A DNA stretch of 64,000 bases from Tetragnatha versicolor (Eukaryota > Arthropoda > Arachnida > Araneae > Tetragnathidae), in NCBI GenBank assembly GCA_024610705.1, contig JANDEH010000008.1, forward strand, positions 45,044,990 to 45,108,989. Direction: 5' to 3'. The position numbers were made by a program, and so were the translations under genes. This document shows positions 11,601 through 23,325 of the stretch, piece by piece. The notes under the pieces were generated by a model. The model made no database searches. It worked only from the letters and a program-made list of their open reading frames with translations, and was not told where the DNA came from. Numbering within the stretch: the first letter of the stretch is position 1; each line of letters starts with the position of its first letter.

Positions 11601-14600
11601 ATAGAGTTAATGGAACCTTTAAGTGTCTAAATAACGTCATATTTGGAGGGTTCAGAATAGAAATGAACCAAGTCCACTTTAGCTACTTTTGAGCTACAGA
11701 CGTTTAAAGTTAAAGCTTCATAGCAAAATTACATTTTAACGCAACAGAACTTGCTGCTGCCAAGCGGATATTATCAGAATTAGGACTTGGTTCACTATTG
11801 CACTGAAATTTTCATAGTTGGTGCATGTTATAGCGTTGCTAACTCAAAAATGACAAAAAGTGGACTTGGTCCATTTTAATTCTGAGCCCTCCATTTGTAG
11901 TGGCATATTTATAGTGATTTGTATATATTTTACAATATTAATTTTATTAAGACATAAATACATCTATATTTGTTTTAAGTGGTGAGAAAAATATGTTTTG
12001 TGCAATATATAAGTTTTTAGTGTTAAAAAATGAATGTAAATAAATAGGTCTTTCAATGCAACTTCGAAGCTTCATATTTCTTAAACCACCCAGATATCAC
12101 TCATGAAATTTTTACTACTTGTTCATATACATTAGAAGACCATCCTGTAAAAATTTCATAATTTTCCTATCTGTCCAATTTTAGATATTGAACTTTGATT
12201 TTGGTATTTTTTAGCCGAGATGCCAAGTTTGACTATTTTTTATAAAAAAGGGACAGGCTTGAATTGTTTCATTTCACTTCTAAGAAATTGTTTAATAAGA
12301 GATATATTGAGGAAAAAATTTTCAAAGGTGAGTTTCAGTTTTTTCCTATAAAATTTTTAGGTCAAAAACTGAATTTTTCACTCAAAAAATAAGATTTTCA
12401 AAAATATATAAAAAAATGTTTTAAACCATTATCATAAAAATACTTAACACATTAAATTAGTTCATTCTTTAATATATAAAATGGCTTTGAAATCATTTAT
12501 ATATGTTGGAAAGAAAAAAAGTAATAAGGGTTTCCGTAAAGTGTGTTTTTCACGGAAAACAGGTTTCGGCCAGGCAAAAAATGGCCGCCAAAAAAAATTG
12601 GAAAGGTTTAAAAAATTTTTAACGCTTGTTTTAGAATCTCTAAAGTAAGGTTAACTAACTAGCAAAGAATGAAAAAAATCAAAAATGTCGAGCAACAATT
12701 TCCTCTTTTTCTGGATGATTTCACATGGATTGACCCGACTTTATATTATGCTCTGAATCCCTTATTGGAATGCATTACTTTATAGAAAACACTATGGTTA
12801 ATATATATACAGAGTTTAAAGTTATATAGTCCAGTAGAAAAAAAGCCTTAGGGTTTTAAGTGCTAAAAAAGTAGTTTTGAAAAATATTTATTTAAAAAAT
12901 GTGTGGTAACTGTGCTCAATCAAAATTGTAAATTTGTTAGCTTAGAATTTGAGCATCACTATGAAATTTGCAGAATCAATTTATGAGTATAAACATCGAT
13001 TTGAGAGCAAAATCCTTAATTTCTTATTTTGACCGATTTGGAGGTACTGAGTCCCCTTAAGTTATCAGGGACTAATACAGACCAACTTTGGTTAGTCCCT
13101 GGTTAGATTTTTTGAAGTAAATCTAAGATAAAATAACTTGTTTTTTGCAATAAATCTTAAGAATGTGGCAGTGGCATGGTCGAGGGCATAATTCATAAGA
13201 ACCCAAAATTTTGTAAAAAGCAGTTACTGATTATGTTTTACTTCTAGGTGGCATTACAGGAGGCATAGAAATTTGCATCACTTTTCCTACAGAATATGTT
13301 AAGACCCAACTGCAGTTAGATGAGCGATCCGCCAAGCCTCGCTACAAAGGAATCGGGGACGTTGTTAAGCAGACTGTAGGGAGCCATGGTGTGAAAGGAC
13401 TGTATCGTGGACTGAGTGTGCTGATATATGGTTCGGTACCAAAATCAGCCGTTAGGTTTGTGTTATTTTTTAATACTAAGCATTGTGGTTTCTTGCTTTG
13501 TAACATATAATCATCCAGTATTTGCTTGAGTTTTGAATAGTTAAGTTTGGCATGATCTATTGAAAGCTGTTTGGGTTCAATTCCGTTAACATTCTCGCTA
13601 AATATCTCCAAGCTTTTTTAAACGCCATATATTCACATATCGACAAATTTTTCTGTTTTTATTGATAAATAGAACAGTTTATTGATCTAACTAAAAACAT
13701 TTTAATGTATGAGTTTGAAATTATTTAGGAATATTTTACACTTTTTGGTGTCCAAAAGAGCATGACAGTATTTAGCGGGAACGTTAACGGAATTGAACCG
13801 CTGTTTGCTATTTTTCCATTTCCTTGAAATTGTGCATATTTTTCAACTGAATTTACGTGAGGATTTTATTTTAACTAAGCTAAGAAAAACGTGTAATTAC
13901 CGAAAAATAGAAAATTAAGCTGTCATAAGTTTCATGAAAATAAAGTATTACATTCTAATTTATAGTATGTAATAAATTGCTACAGTACTTTCCCTTGGTA
14001 AAAAATATGCTATACCCAAAAAATTGGGGGGGAAACCTCCAGACCCCTATTTTTAATGTATAAACTTCTAATATTAAATTTTTAACAATAAAACTAAGCA
14101 GTTAGTGTACTAAATTTGCATCTTTGTAAAAATATGTGTATTTGAAGAAAATAATTTAAAGTAGTATTAAAAGTGACCTATTTTTTCTCCAAACCTTGAT
14201 GAAAGTTTTCAAAATTATTTGGACCCCAAGTAAAATTACTTGCTGACCCTTGTGCTAGCTTAATTTTATTTAAATTTTGTTGCTAAGCAATCTTAGGTTA
14301 CACTACTTAGCAACCACCCCTCATGACAAACAATTTTATGGATTAAAAAAATGTTGGCACAGCTGGGATATGCGTCGACCATTTGGCGACCGCGAAGCAG
14401 TCGCCAACTAGTTGGCGCTTATCACGCCCGAGATGCCGATCGCCTGTTCCGGCCGCCATGTTTTTCCGACTACTCAGAACGTTGTCATAGTCACTATTCC
14501 CGGATGGTTAAAATAAAGACAAAAGCTGGTTTGATTAATTGTTTTTAATTATTAAATCAATTAAATTATATGAATAATAATGATATTATTTATAATATTG

Positions 14601-17600
14601 TTCTTCCTTTATTTCGAATCATAGAATTTCGGATCTTGCAAATCATCGGAAATACGCATGCGTCAAATCTTAACGTCCAAAATATAATTTTGTTCTTATT
14701 TTTAAATTAAATAATTACCTGGGATCAAAATATGTATCTCCCGGATACAGAGCGTGCATAACAATACTGAAATCGTAATAACTTTTTATAACATCCTTTT
14801 TCTTTGATTAATCTTCATTTGAGTGAGTCGCGGGGAAACATGGCGGCCGGAACGGGCGACCTGCCGCTCGGCCGTGATACAGCGCCAAGTAGTCTTCCAT
14901 TTGGCGACCGCGTCTTCCATTTGGCATGGTCGACGTATATCCCAGCTGTGCCAAAATGTTTGATCCTTGAGGAGCTTTAGTTACTACTTACTGTGAAATC
15001 AATTTAGGATTTATTAAAAATTAAAGTTTATTTGAAATTGAAACACATAATGTTTTTTATACATTACTTATGTGTTCAGTTTGTATGAAATTAGGTTATA
15101 TTATGTTACCAGATTATTGTAAGTAGGCTATAAGCCTCATCATATGGATTTTTTTATGTAAATAGCATATAAAACCATATAAATTTATAGTAGTAGTATT
15201 TAAACCCGTCCAATTTTGAAACAAACATAATTGATATAATTTTTATTTTTAAAACTTTTGAACCTCATGTAATTATTTAATGTGACCATTTTATTTGAAT
15301 TTGAGGCATGAAAAGCTAATTTGTTTGCATTTTAAGATTTTGGTAAAAGTTATTATTATTATTTCTAAAATGCATGAGTTAAATATCTACCATTAGGAAT
15401 GCATGGTAGAATTTTCACTTTGAAAATAACATATTTTAGCATGGATATATTATCTTATGCTATTGTTTCTAATATTGCATGGATATTTTTATTTCATTAA
15501 TATAGGAGATCAGAATTTTTTTAGTTATGAGGGTTTAAATAATATTGAGGTCTTTGGATATTATATATATTTTACTACAACTTAAAAATATAAATACTAC
15601 CTTGAAATTTACCTATTTTAGCCATTAAATAAGTAACTTATTTTATACAAAACAAAAAGGAGGTGTAATTTTTAATTTCTATTAAATTGATAATTTTGTT
15701 TTCTTTTAAAGTATGAAAGTGCCTCTATCTTTTAGAATCGGCTTATATTGAAAAGTAAAAGTGTATTAATGAAACTTTTTCTGTCTTTTATTTATTATCG
15801 TATATTTTATTGAAATATCTACTTATATTATATATCAAATTGTTAGATATGGTATGTAGATGATTCAAACTAGTCTTGTTTTTATTTTATATGGTTACTT
15901 TGAAAACTATAAGTTAGCTTTTCAATGAACTAGTCTACTAAGTACCTGATTTCAAGACCCTCTGAACTGAGAGTTCAAATGAAGAATAATAGGTTATTGT
16001 GGGATTTGTAAATAAAGATAATTCAGTGAAAATTTACTTAGAAAATAAAAAAAGTAATAAGATTAGGTAGACTTTCAAAGCTAAATCTGTTTGGATTCTG
16101 GTGCTCCTTGCTAACAGTCTTGACTAATATTTACACGCAGCTTTCTTGGAAATTCAATTTAAAAATCATGACTAATTTCACTAATATTTCTGATTTCATT
16201 CTATTTTGAAACTTTCCTTTTAAGCCAGACAATTTTTAATTAATGTGAAAATTTTTTGCTTAGCTACTTACTAAGAGGCCATTATATTGACAGCCATTAC
16301 ATTCTGTGAAGCAAAATCAGCTGCAAAACAATTGCAAAACAAATTGGCTTTGACTTAAGTTTCAGGCTTCTGGTCTGAATTTCCAAATGCTGCATTTCAT
16401 CTTTCGGCTTAGAATGGAAAAGGTAAGGGATCTGTATGTATATATTTCCTAGAGTAGTTGCAATAGTGGTGTGCTGCCCAACCCAGGTTCATCATGTTTG
16501 GGATATAGAAGCTTCACACACATCACATTATTGCTTAAGTTATATGATTAAAATGCTTGAAATTAGAGTAGTAGCTATCACTTGCATGCTTAAATATTTG
16601 GAGTTATAGATCTGAAAATATGGGCAGTGAGTAATCGCTTTAACTTCATAACTAGTGTGCTGAAACACATTGCTGAACTAATTTTAATTTTAAAAGTAAA
16701 AAATATTTTATACATTAATCAACATAACATTCAGTTATCCTACTTGTTTGTATATATGATTAATATAAGCAGTGTAATCAGTTTTTTATAGACTGAAAAG
16801 TTCTTTAATTTTTAACACTTAAAATTTTGTGATGGAAAAAATCAGTGTATTGAGTCAAGAAATATCGCGATCATAAAGAATGGGTAGGATTTTTTTACTT
16901 AAGAACCATAATTTCTCTTTTTATGTATTATCCTGGCGACTATCAGTTTCAGAAGCACAGTAAAGGGGCTTTGACTATGCATTTTCGTTTCCAGCAGCAA
17001 TGTCGTCAGAGGATAGTTCGGAAGTACCAAAATAATTTACGAAATAAATATAAATATCTTTTAAAAATACTCATATAAGTTGATCACAACATTTTATTAT
17101 GAATAAGAAAGCTCTTTCATTTCTTTTTTGAACTTGTACTTATTTCCACCAGAATGTTCATAATTGATGTCACTTTTTAAATTAAATTTTAAAGAATTGT
17201 GTATTTTATTTTGCTTATGAATTACTAAGAAAATCTTGGTAAAGAATAGGAATCTATAAACAACGAGTCTCTCAACTTGGTCTCTAAAACAATAGGGAAT
17301 AAAAAAAAGTTTTGTCTAAGTTTTCAATAACTCCAACAAATTAAATAAGACTTGTTTGTCTGATGAATTTCCACTTTCTTGGGCAATTGTTTGCTCTACT
17401 TCCAATATATGCCATCAAGTATATTTTGAAAATATTTTTTTTCATCTGAGAAAAATGCTGAAATTTCTGTTTTTCTACTAAATTAATTCAACATTCAACA
17501 ATCTAATGGGTTGTATTTTAGGTTTTTTATCCAGAAACCTTGAAGTTATTAACAAATTTATTTTTTTATTTTTTTAAATGTAGTAAAAAATATGTGAAAA

Positions 17601-20600
17601 AATAGTAACTCCCATATCTTTTATTTTTTATGTTATTTTTGGGTATGACACAATTAAACAATGCCACTTTCAAGGAAATTGAAAATAGTGTTAACAGCAT
17701 AATTCTGTGTTCTGTACAGAATTAACTATTTTTAGCATTAGTTGTGGAAGTTCATTTAAAGTTTATAGAAATTTTCAAAATTTATATGCAGTGTTTCAAA
17801 ACTTTTTTTACTGTATTTTGTTTTTTTCCTCCTTGCTATTTATTGAATGTTGAGATTTTCAGTCGTGTTCTCTGCAAACCCGATCGGTAATTTATAGGGA
17901 GTCAAACTTCTGATTGGTAGTTAAAGAAGGTAAACTAGTTTTCCACTAATCAAAAGTTTGATTGCCAGTCAACTGCCCATCAGGTTAGCATTTAAAATCA
18001 GTGTGATTTCTGCAGTTGATGTTTCAAATACTAATTTTTTATTTTGTTCTGAATTTAAATCAATATACACTTGTATTTAAATCATATCATAAGTTCTTTT
18101 CTTAATCTCCTTATAGTGTTTAATCTTTTAAATTGATTTTCTCTCGTCAGGTTTGGCACTTTTGAATCTCTGAAAAAGAGATCTGTAGATGAGCGTGGCA
18201 ACCTTGCCCCTTCAAAGCGTCTGCTATGCGGACTTGGAGCCGGGGTAGCTGAAGCAATATTGGCTGTCACCCCTATGGAGACAGTTAAGGTAAAGTTTAT
18301 CAATGATCAGCAGTCGGCTAACCCCAAGTTCAAAGGTTTCTTTCATGGTGTTCGTGAAATCATCAAGACTCAGGGTAAGTTGATAGACAAACTGTCTTTT
18401 GGGCTTATTTCTATGATGCAATATAGCCGTTTTTTACCAGTCTTTTTTTTTCATAAAATTACTAATTCTTCAATTTTTATAAACAACTAGCGGATATGCT
18501 CGGGTGGTGTATAATTTTTTTAAAATTAAAATTTCTCAAAATACATTTATAATTTTTAAAATCAGGAATTACCAATCATCCCGGTATCCCTGACGCCTTT
18601 CCTATCTCGGTGTTCCCTGTAATTTTTCCTATCCCGGTGTTCCCGTTAATTTTTCCTATCCCGGTGTTCCCGGTAATTTGTCATATCCCGATATTCCCTG
18701 TAATTTTTCCTATCCCGGTGTTCCCGGTAATGTTTAATTTCCCGGTGTCTTTTTCCATCTTAATAAAGAAACGAATTCGGAACAAATATAATAAAAAATA
18801 TCTGGTTAATATTAATAATTCTAGTGAAAAAAGTAACAAATTTGGAAATGAAATAAACGGTCTAGTAGTAAATATAAGAGTCTAGTGAACCATGTCTTTT
18901 GAAACAATGTATTATTTTAAACTCATTTCCATGAAAAAATAATTCACAATTTTCCATTAATATTTAAATTTTGAAGGAAAAATCTTAAAATAAAGGAAAA
19001 TAACGTTTGAAAATAAATTATTTGAATTTATTTTGGTGTTTTTACAACTGATATAGTTTTTAAATGGACAATTATCGAGTTTTTCCTGTTTCAATATTTA
19101 ATTTTTGAAGGTTTTCATCTCGTTAACAATAGTGAGTCGAGCAGATCTACTCTGGTAGAGAAATGGAGAAATAAGCGTTTTCGGCTATAAATTCACTAAT
19201 TACTCGTAATTGTTCGATTTTCGAGCTTGGAAAACTTGACAGTGACAATCGACACCTCGAGATACGTCTATGTACCGAGTTTTGACCACGCCTTCGGCGT
19301 GGTTTAGGAGGAGATGTGTCCTCCACCCAGTCACACACATACCCACAAACGTTTTTAGTAATATATAGATTTTCAAATGGTTCAGTTATAGTATACCTAC
19401 CCCTTCTCATCCATGTACTGATGAACTTATATCAATTTAATGTTTATAGCAGAACCTAAAGTCTGAATTGATTTCCAAACATTAAATACCGAATCTAATT
19501 AATACATCTAATGTAATTTATTGGCCACTCAAGGTTAAGAATCCTTATTGGTCAATGAACTAAGTTTAATTATGAAATGATGGAGATTGATTCTATGCAT
19601 TGTGCATCATTCTATTTTTGCAGGACTTCGAGGTGTGTACCAAGGAGTGACTGCTACCATCATGAAACAAGGAAGCAACCAAGCAATCCGTTTCTATGTT
19701 ATGGAATCTTTGAAAGATTGGTATCGTGGAGGCGATCCTACTAAGAAAGTGAATAAGCTGGTAGTTGGGTTCTTTGGAGCCTTTGCCGGAGCAGCTTCTG
19801 TGTTCGGTAACACTCCAATTGATGTGGTGAAAACTAGGATGCAAGTAAGTTGGATGAACATTTGTATTGATTGCATGTGATATAGAGAAAAACAGTTGAA
19901 AGTGTTTTGGTTTCTTATGTATTATCCCATCGGACTGTGTTGCTAAATTCAAAAGCTTTATCAAGGCCTATTGACTGATTTATAGCTCTACCACCGAACA
20001 ATCGACGGGATAATTCGCAAATATGTATTTTGGATTGGAGGTTTAAAAAATAAAACTAAATTAGTTTTTCTTAATTAATTACTGTTAAAACTCATTAAGC
20101 TATAGTAGTATTTTAAATGACAGATTGATATGAAATTCATTTGATTTATAGAAAATTGTTCACCCTAACTTTTTGGGTTCCTAAAATTAAGAAATATTTT
20201 TGGGGGAGTTGGCAACTGAATTAAACTTTTTAACTTAACACAAATAATATTATTAACATTAGAAAAAAATATTAGAGTAACAGTGCAACCTACTGGTATC
20301 TTTAGAACTTTGTAAGTTTTGAATCATGGTCTCTTGAACAGATGGTTTTTCAAGCTCTGAGGTCAGTTTTTTTTAAATTTAAAAGCTTTGATGAATTGAC
20401 ATTTATCAAAAACACAATAATTTTGATTTTAATTTAAGATATAGAGAGGTATGGATTATAAGACAGCTAGATTTTCCTCATTAGTTGGAAAAGTGTTAAA
20501 TATTTAAAAAAAATCATCTGAAATATTAAGAACTTGTTTCATGGCTTATGTTAGGGTGTATCGTTTGAGAAACAGTTTTTTTGAAATTGATATAACTAAA

Positions 20601-21156
20601 ACTTAAATTCATTCCAGCATTGTATACCTAATATGATTATAATTTCCATTATCTTTCAGGGTTTAGAGGCACATAAATACAAGAGCACTTTCCATTGTAT
20701 TTATGAAATAGCCACTAAGGAAGGCGTCTTTGCGTGAGTATAATATATTTTTTCATTGCTTTAACTATAATTTGGAGCAGAAAATTTAACCAATCCTTAA
20801 GCAAAACATTGAATTTCAAGAGAATATAGGAGAAAACAGAAGTTTTAAATTTTTAGTGTTTAAATGTTCAGCAAATGAAGTAAATCAAAAGTTTTTCATA
20901 TTTCACTGTTATTTTTTAAATGCTTACTCTATTTTAATGAAGTTTGTCACATAATCTTGTCCCTCATAAATTTTTATTTGACATAACTGGTTTTAAATGT
21001 TGTTTTACCATGTTATATTAAAATTGCTTGTTTTTTTAAAGGTTTTACAAAGGAACTGTTCCAAGACTTGGCAGAGTTTGTTTGGATGTTGCTATAACAT
21101 TTATGATTTACGATTCTTTCATGGATCTTTTCAACAAAGTTTGGAAAACTGATTAA
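8643..21156 (+). CDS. SLC25A1: Mitochondrial tricarboxylate (citrate) carrier, complete, 6 exons
   Basis: Inner-membrane carrier exchanging matrix citrate for cytosolic malate, which supplies acetyl-CoA for lipid synthesis. Exons: 8643-8760, 13248-13455, 18151-18374, 19624-19844, 20660-20733, 21042-21156. All introns are GT-AG, and the joined frame is 960 nt (319 aa plus stop), close to the animal family length of about 310-320. The three signature P-x-[DE]-x-x-[KR] motifs of the mitochondrial carrier family are intact: PTEYVK (53-58), PMETVK (150-155) and PIDVVK (248-253). GGIEICITFPTEYVKTQLQ and the C-terminus FYKGTVPRLGRVCLDVAI are characteristic of citrate carriers (Drosophila scheggia). 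The start is the first Met of exon 1, giving a short N-terminal tail. The introns, especially 1 (4.5 kb) and 2 (4.7 kb), are loaded with transposons. The exons show no frameshift. Confidence 0.97.
8963..9369. mobile_element. Small TA-flanked inverted-repeat element in SLC25A1 intron 1
   Basis: The left end reads GGGGAGATTTGGGTA then GGATGGGACAC. The right end, reverse-complemented, reads TTGGGAGGAATTGGGCA. Both sides abut TA (8961-8962 and 9370-9371). This suggests a Tc1/mariner/pogo-like non-autonomous element about 407 bp long. The inverted repeat is imperfect. The 65-codon ORF inside is AT-driven and not recognised. Confidence 0.5.
11221..11436 (+). pseudogene. Transposon-associated C-terminal domain remnant
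   Basis: This ORF in the spacer of the foldback reads CIYDNKWWIGKVLELNEEN then LIHFFHLYGPKTSFQL. From memory, the pattern (Y-D-x-x-WW-x-G-x-V, then acidic residues, then F-x-H-x-x-GP-x-x-SF) matches a tail domain repeated in many predicted arthropod and cnidarian transposon-like proteins. Those usually continue with a Trp-rich W-P-x-x-D-x-C-W stretch, which is lost here. There is no Met start. I infer a decayed internal gene of the foldback element. Confidence 0.45.
11642..11894. mobile_element. Nested ~250-bp MITE
   Basis: GGAGGGTTCAGAATAGAAAT at 11645 pairs with the inverted right end AATTCTGAGCCCTCC near 11890. About 38 bp of inverted repeat contains 'aagtggacttggt'. A short ATTT repeat flanks both ends. 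It lies in the spacer of the larger foldback, so it is a third nesting level. Confidence 0.55.
14355..14953. mobile_element. GC-rich ~600-bp MITE in SLC25A1 intron 2
   Basis: TGGCACAGCTGGGATATGCG at the left end pairs with the inverted right end. The identical 6-mer AAATGT abuts both ends (14349-14354 and 14954-14959). The arms include 'catttggcgaccgcg' and 'ccggccgccatgtttt', far richer in CpG than the intron. A 65-codon ORF here is only a by-product. The superfamily is unclear. Confidence 0.65.
14960..18150. other. Remainder of SLC25A1 intron 2
   Basis: Very AT-rich intron sequence. I see no ORF of note, no inverted repeat with clear ends and no RNA gene. Confidence 0.5.
18574..18755 (+). 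repeat. 27-bp minisatellite in SLC25A1 intron 3
   Basis: The unit is CCTATCCCGGTGTTCCCGGT plus aattttt, with starts at 18601, 18628, 18655, 18682, 18709 and a degraded one at 18736. Because 27 is a multiple of three, the array is open for a Pro/Phe/Val peptide (FPIPVFPVI repeats). It lies inside an intron and has no other coding support. Confidence 0.75.
19285..19303. repeat. Perfect GC hairpin in intron 3
   Basis: ACCACGCC-TTC-GGCGTGGT is an 8-bp perfect stem with a 3-base loop. It sits in a CpG-rich patch (about 19230-19340) unlike the AT-rich intron, which suggests the patch is the end of an inserted element. Confidence 0.45.
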
Positions 21157-21600
21157 AGGAAAACTTGATCTTTTGTTACGTTTTAGGATGTATAGTTTAT
21201 TTTGTTAAATTTATATATTTTGGCAACATTTTTAATTTGTAATTTAGTAAAGTGTTAATGTTAGCAATATCAAGAAACCTGATAATTGTTTCTATGCCAT
21301 CCCCTTATTCAAACACCTTTGCAATTTATTTTAGGAAGGAGAATCAAATGTTTGTATTGCCAGATTTTAGACCATATTTTATGGAAGTGTATCAAACTAA
21401 ATTTGTAAATGTTGAGGTGCACAAGGTTCTTAGTTGAATTAACAGTTTTATAAAAGATGTCAATATTTGTTGAGTGGCATATGTAAAGCTTATGGAAGTT
21501 TTAAAAGTTATATGTTGTATATTAATGTACCACTTTAATTATGTTTTTCTACATAACTTAATGATGAAATAAAATCTTTTGAATGCATTTTAATCTGAAT
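21157..21600 (+). terminator. SLC25A1 3' UTR with poly(A) signal at 21568-21573
   Basis: The first canonical AATAAA after the stop is at 21568-21573, about 410 bp downstream, followed by a T-rich stretch. An ORF overlapping this stretch (21252-21437) is not recognised and is probably just UTR. Confidence 0.55.
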
Positions 21601-21640
21601 AATTTCAATATTTTCTAAGCGGAATCTTGAATAAGAATCT

Positions 21641-21674
21641 GCCAGTGCCTCTTTCTAAGGAAAGAGGCACTGGC
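21641..21674. repeat. Perfect 15-bp stem hairpin, 4-base loop
   Basis: GCCAGTGCCTCTTTC and its exact reverse complement are separated by TAAG, just downstream of the SLC25A1 poly(A) signal. A second palindrome, CCGCCAATTGGCGG, follows at 21719-21732. The stem is short for a microRNA precursor; a decayed MITE end is more likely. Confidence 0.55.
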
Positions 21675-23149
21675 GGACCTGGAAAAAGTTGTAACCTTCC
21701 CCCATACATGTGATTCTTCCGCCAATTGGCGGAAATCCGCCAATTTGCTTTGTAAAATTTAAGTCTGACAATTCGATTTGCAAAACTCAAATTCCACTTT
21801 CTGATTTTCCAGTTATTCTTTTTACTAAAAACTCTGCCCGCGAAGGTTTTTTAGTAATAAATACAAAGTAAAATCAAAAAATTATCGGAAGTTATATGAA
21901 AAGCAGTTAATATTTAAGCTAAAAAATATGACGCTTGCATCTCGAATCGTAGATCTCGGGAAGTAGAAGCCAATGTACCCCCTCTACTTAAAATGAAGGA
22001 AAATATAGGTGCCATAAAATTTTTAAAAACATTTTCAGCCAATTTATTGTCAGAGTAATCACATGTATGCCTTCCCCTGAACCTAATAAAATTTGCCCAA
22101 ACCTTAAGTATTGCTCTTATGGAGCTGGCAGGGGCTTCGGGGAAAAGGATATCTACTTGAGTGAGTATTGCTTACTCCATCCACAGCTTTAGGCTATATT
22201 ACTAATTTGAGCAACAAGGGAATATTGATAGAAAGGGACAGTTAACCCATTAATGCCCAACTTTTTATTTTTCTTAAATATTTGGTAAAAACATAGTAAA
22301 TAGCCCCAAAACAACTGGAAAAATAGTGAAAAAAATTCCAGGTTAAAATTTTAATTTCTACACCAAAATTAAAAAACGTCCCTAAAAAGGGACGTCAGGC
22401 ACGAATGCCCCCGTTGTTTTTCCCTATAGTAAACGCATGGTAGAAAACTTTTTTAAAGCCTTAAAAACCTCTTCTACCTTTTTAAGTGCAGCAAAAGTGA
22501 TCGGAACCATACTGTAACATGAATATGAACAAAAAATATTAATTATTTATCCAATTAACTGCAAAATTAACCTTAATTAACGTAATTTGAGCATTTTTAT
22601 ACTCTAAAACACATTTTTTCCTCCCAAATCTATGTTAATTGCAAATTAATTAAGGGGTTTTTAATTGCAAAAGGCATTCTTTGTTTATATGTTACCTAAT
22701 ATTAAGTATTAATTACTTTTACACACCTCAAATCCATCAGAATATCTCAATTTGTGAAGTTTAAGTCTTTCAAATGCCCATACTTTTTTCATTTTATTTA
22801 ATTTAACTGTGCGGAACACGAATTTCTCCCCAAAAATCAAGCATTAGTGGGATGTGCATTAGCAATCCAGATGATATAGATTGATCTGCAATATAGAACA
22901 CAATGATTAGCGACATCTAATTAGAAAAAAAGCCGAAAATTTATCACAAAAGCGACTTTTTTGGCCATTTTAATGACAAAAAGTCATTATAACTAATAAT
23001 TATTAAACTTTTAATTAAAATATAACCGGAATATGTTTGCATACGTAATAAATATAGTAAAAGAATTAATTTATTCCTTTTAATTAATATAAATTAATTA
23101 ATTCCTTATAATTTAAGACTTTTTATTCCATTAATTTCGCAGAAATAAC

Positions 23150-23325
23150 AGTATCTCTCTATTCTAAAAAAAAGTTTTTGGTGAACGGTTTCCAGGGAAA
23201 GGCTTTTTAATTACTGATCCGTATAACACATATTTGGTATCAAACTGTCCGGATTCTTTTGAGGATGTGCAAAGTGCCTTTAGAATTTCTAAAAAAATCT
23301 CAATTTTAAAATATTTCCATTTTTT
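23150..23325 (-). repeat. Repeat family A, copy 2, distal part
   Basis: Reverse complement of about 6800-6966. The ORF stretch is preserved (FDTKYVLYGSVIKKPF then GNRSPKTFF when read on the minus strand). It continues at 28160-28615 across an insertion. Confidence 0.6.

Larger units (their letters stand above)
9861..12738. mobile_element. Foldback element with ~820-bp arms
   Basis: The arms 9861-~10681 and ~11908-12738 are inverted copies that still align nearly base for base, including CTGGGTCAATCCATGTGAAA at the outer ends. The flanks ACTTTAAG (left) and ACTTTATA (right) look like a worn 8-bp target duplication, which would fit hAT. The ~1.2-kb spacer carries an ORF with a transposon-type tail motif and a smaller nested inverted repeat. 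It is inserted into the TTAA element 9507-13056. Confidence 0.7.
9507..13056. mobile_element. TTAA-flanked DNA element, interrupted by a second element
   Basis: The ends are GGGGACTCAGTACC at 9507 and its reverse complement GGTACTGAGTCCCC ending at 13056. Each is immediately flanked by TTAA (9503-9506 and 13057-13060), the target-site duplication of piggyBac-type and related elements. Only the outer ~15 bp pair. The 9861-12738 foldback sits inside, leaving about 670 bp of the original element. It lies wholly in SLC25A1 intron 1. No transposase is visible. Confidence 0.7.

Noticed and set aside
18610..18885. 91-codon Pro/Phe-rich ORF
   Set aside because: It is produced by the 27-bp minisatellite within an SLC25A1 intron.
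19147..19410. 87-codon minus-strand ORF in SLC25A1 intron 3
   Set aside because: No recognised domain. It spans a CpG-rich patch with a hairpin and is probably an inserted repeat.
19593..19964. 123-codon minus-strand ORF
   Set aside because: It lies antisense to SLC25A1 exon 4, whose plus-strand frame is clearly conserved; the minus frame is a shadow.
21641..21674. MicroRNA precursor
   Set aside because: The stem is only 15 bp with a 4-base loop, too short for Drosha/Dicer processing.
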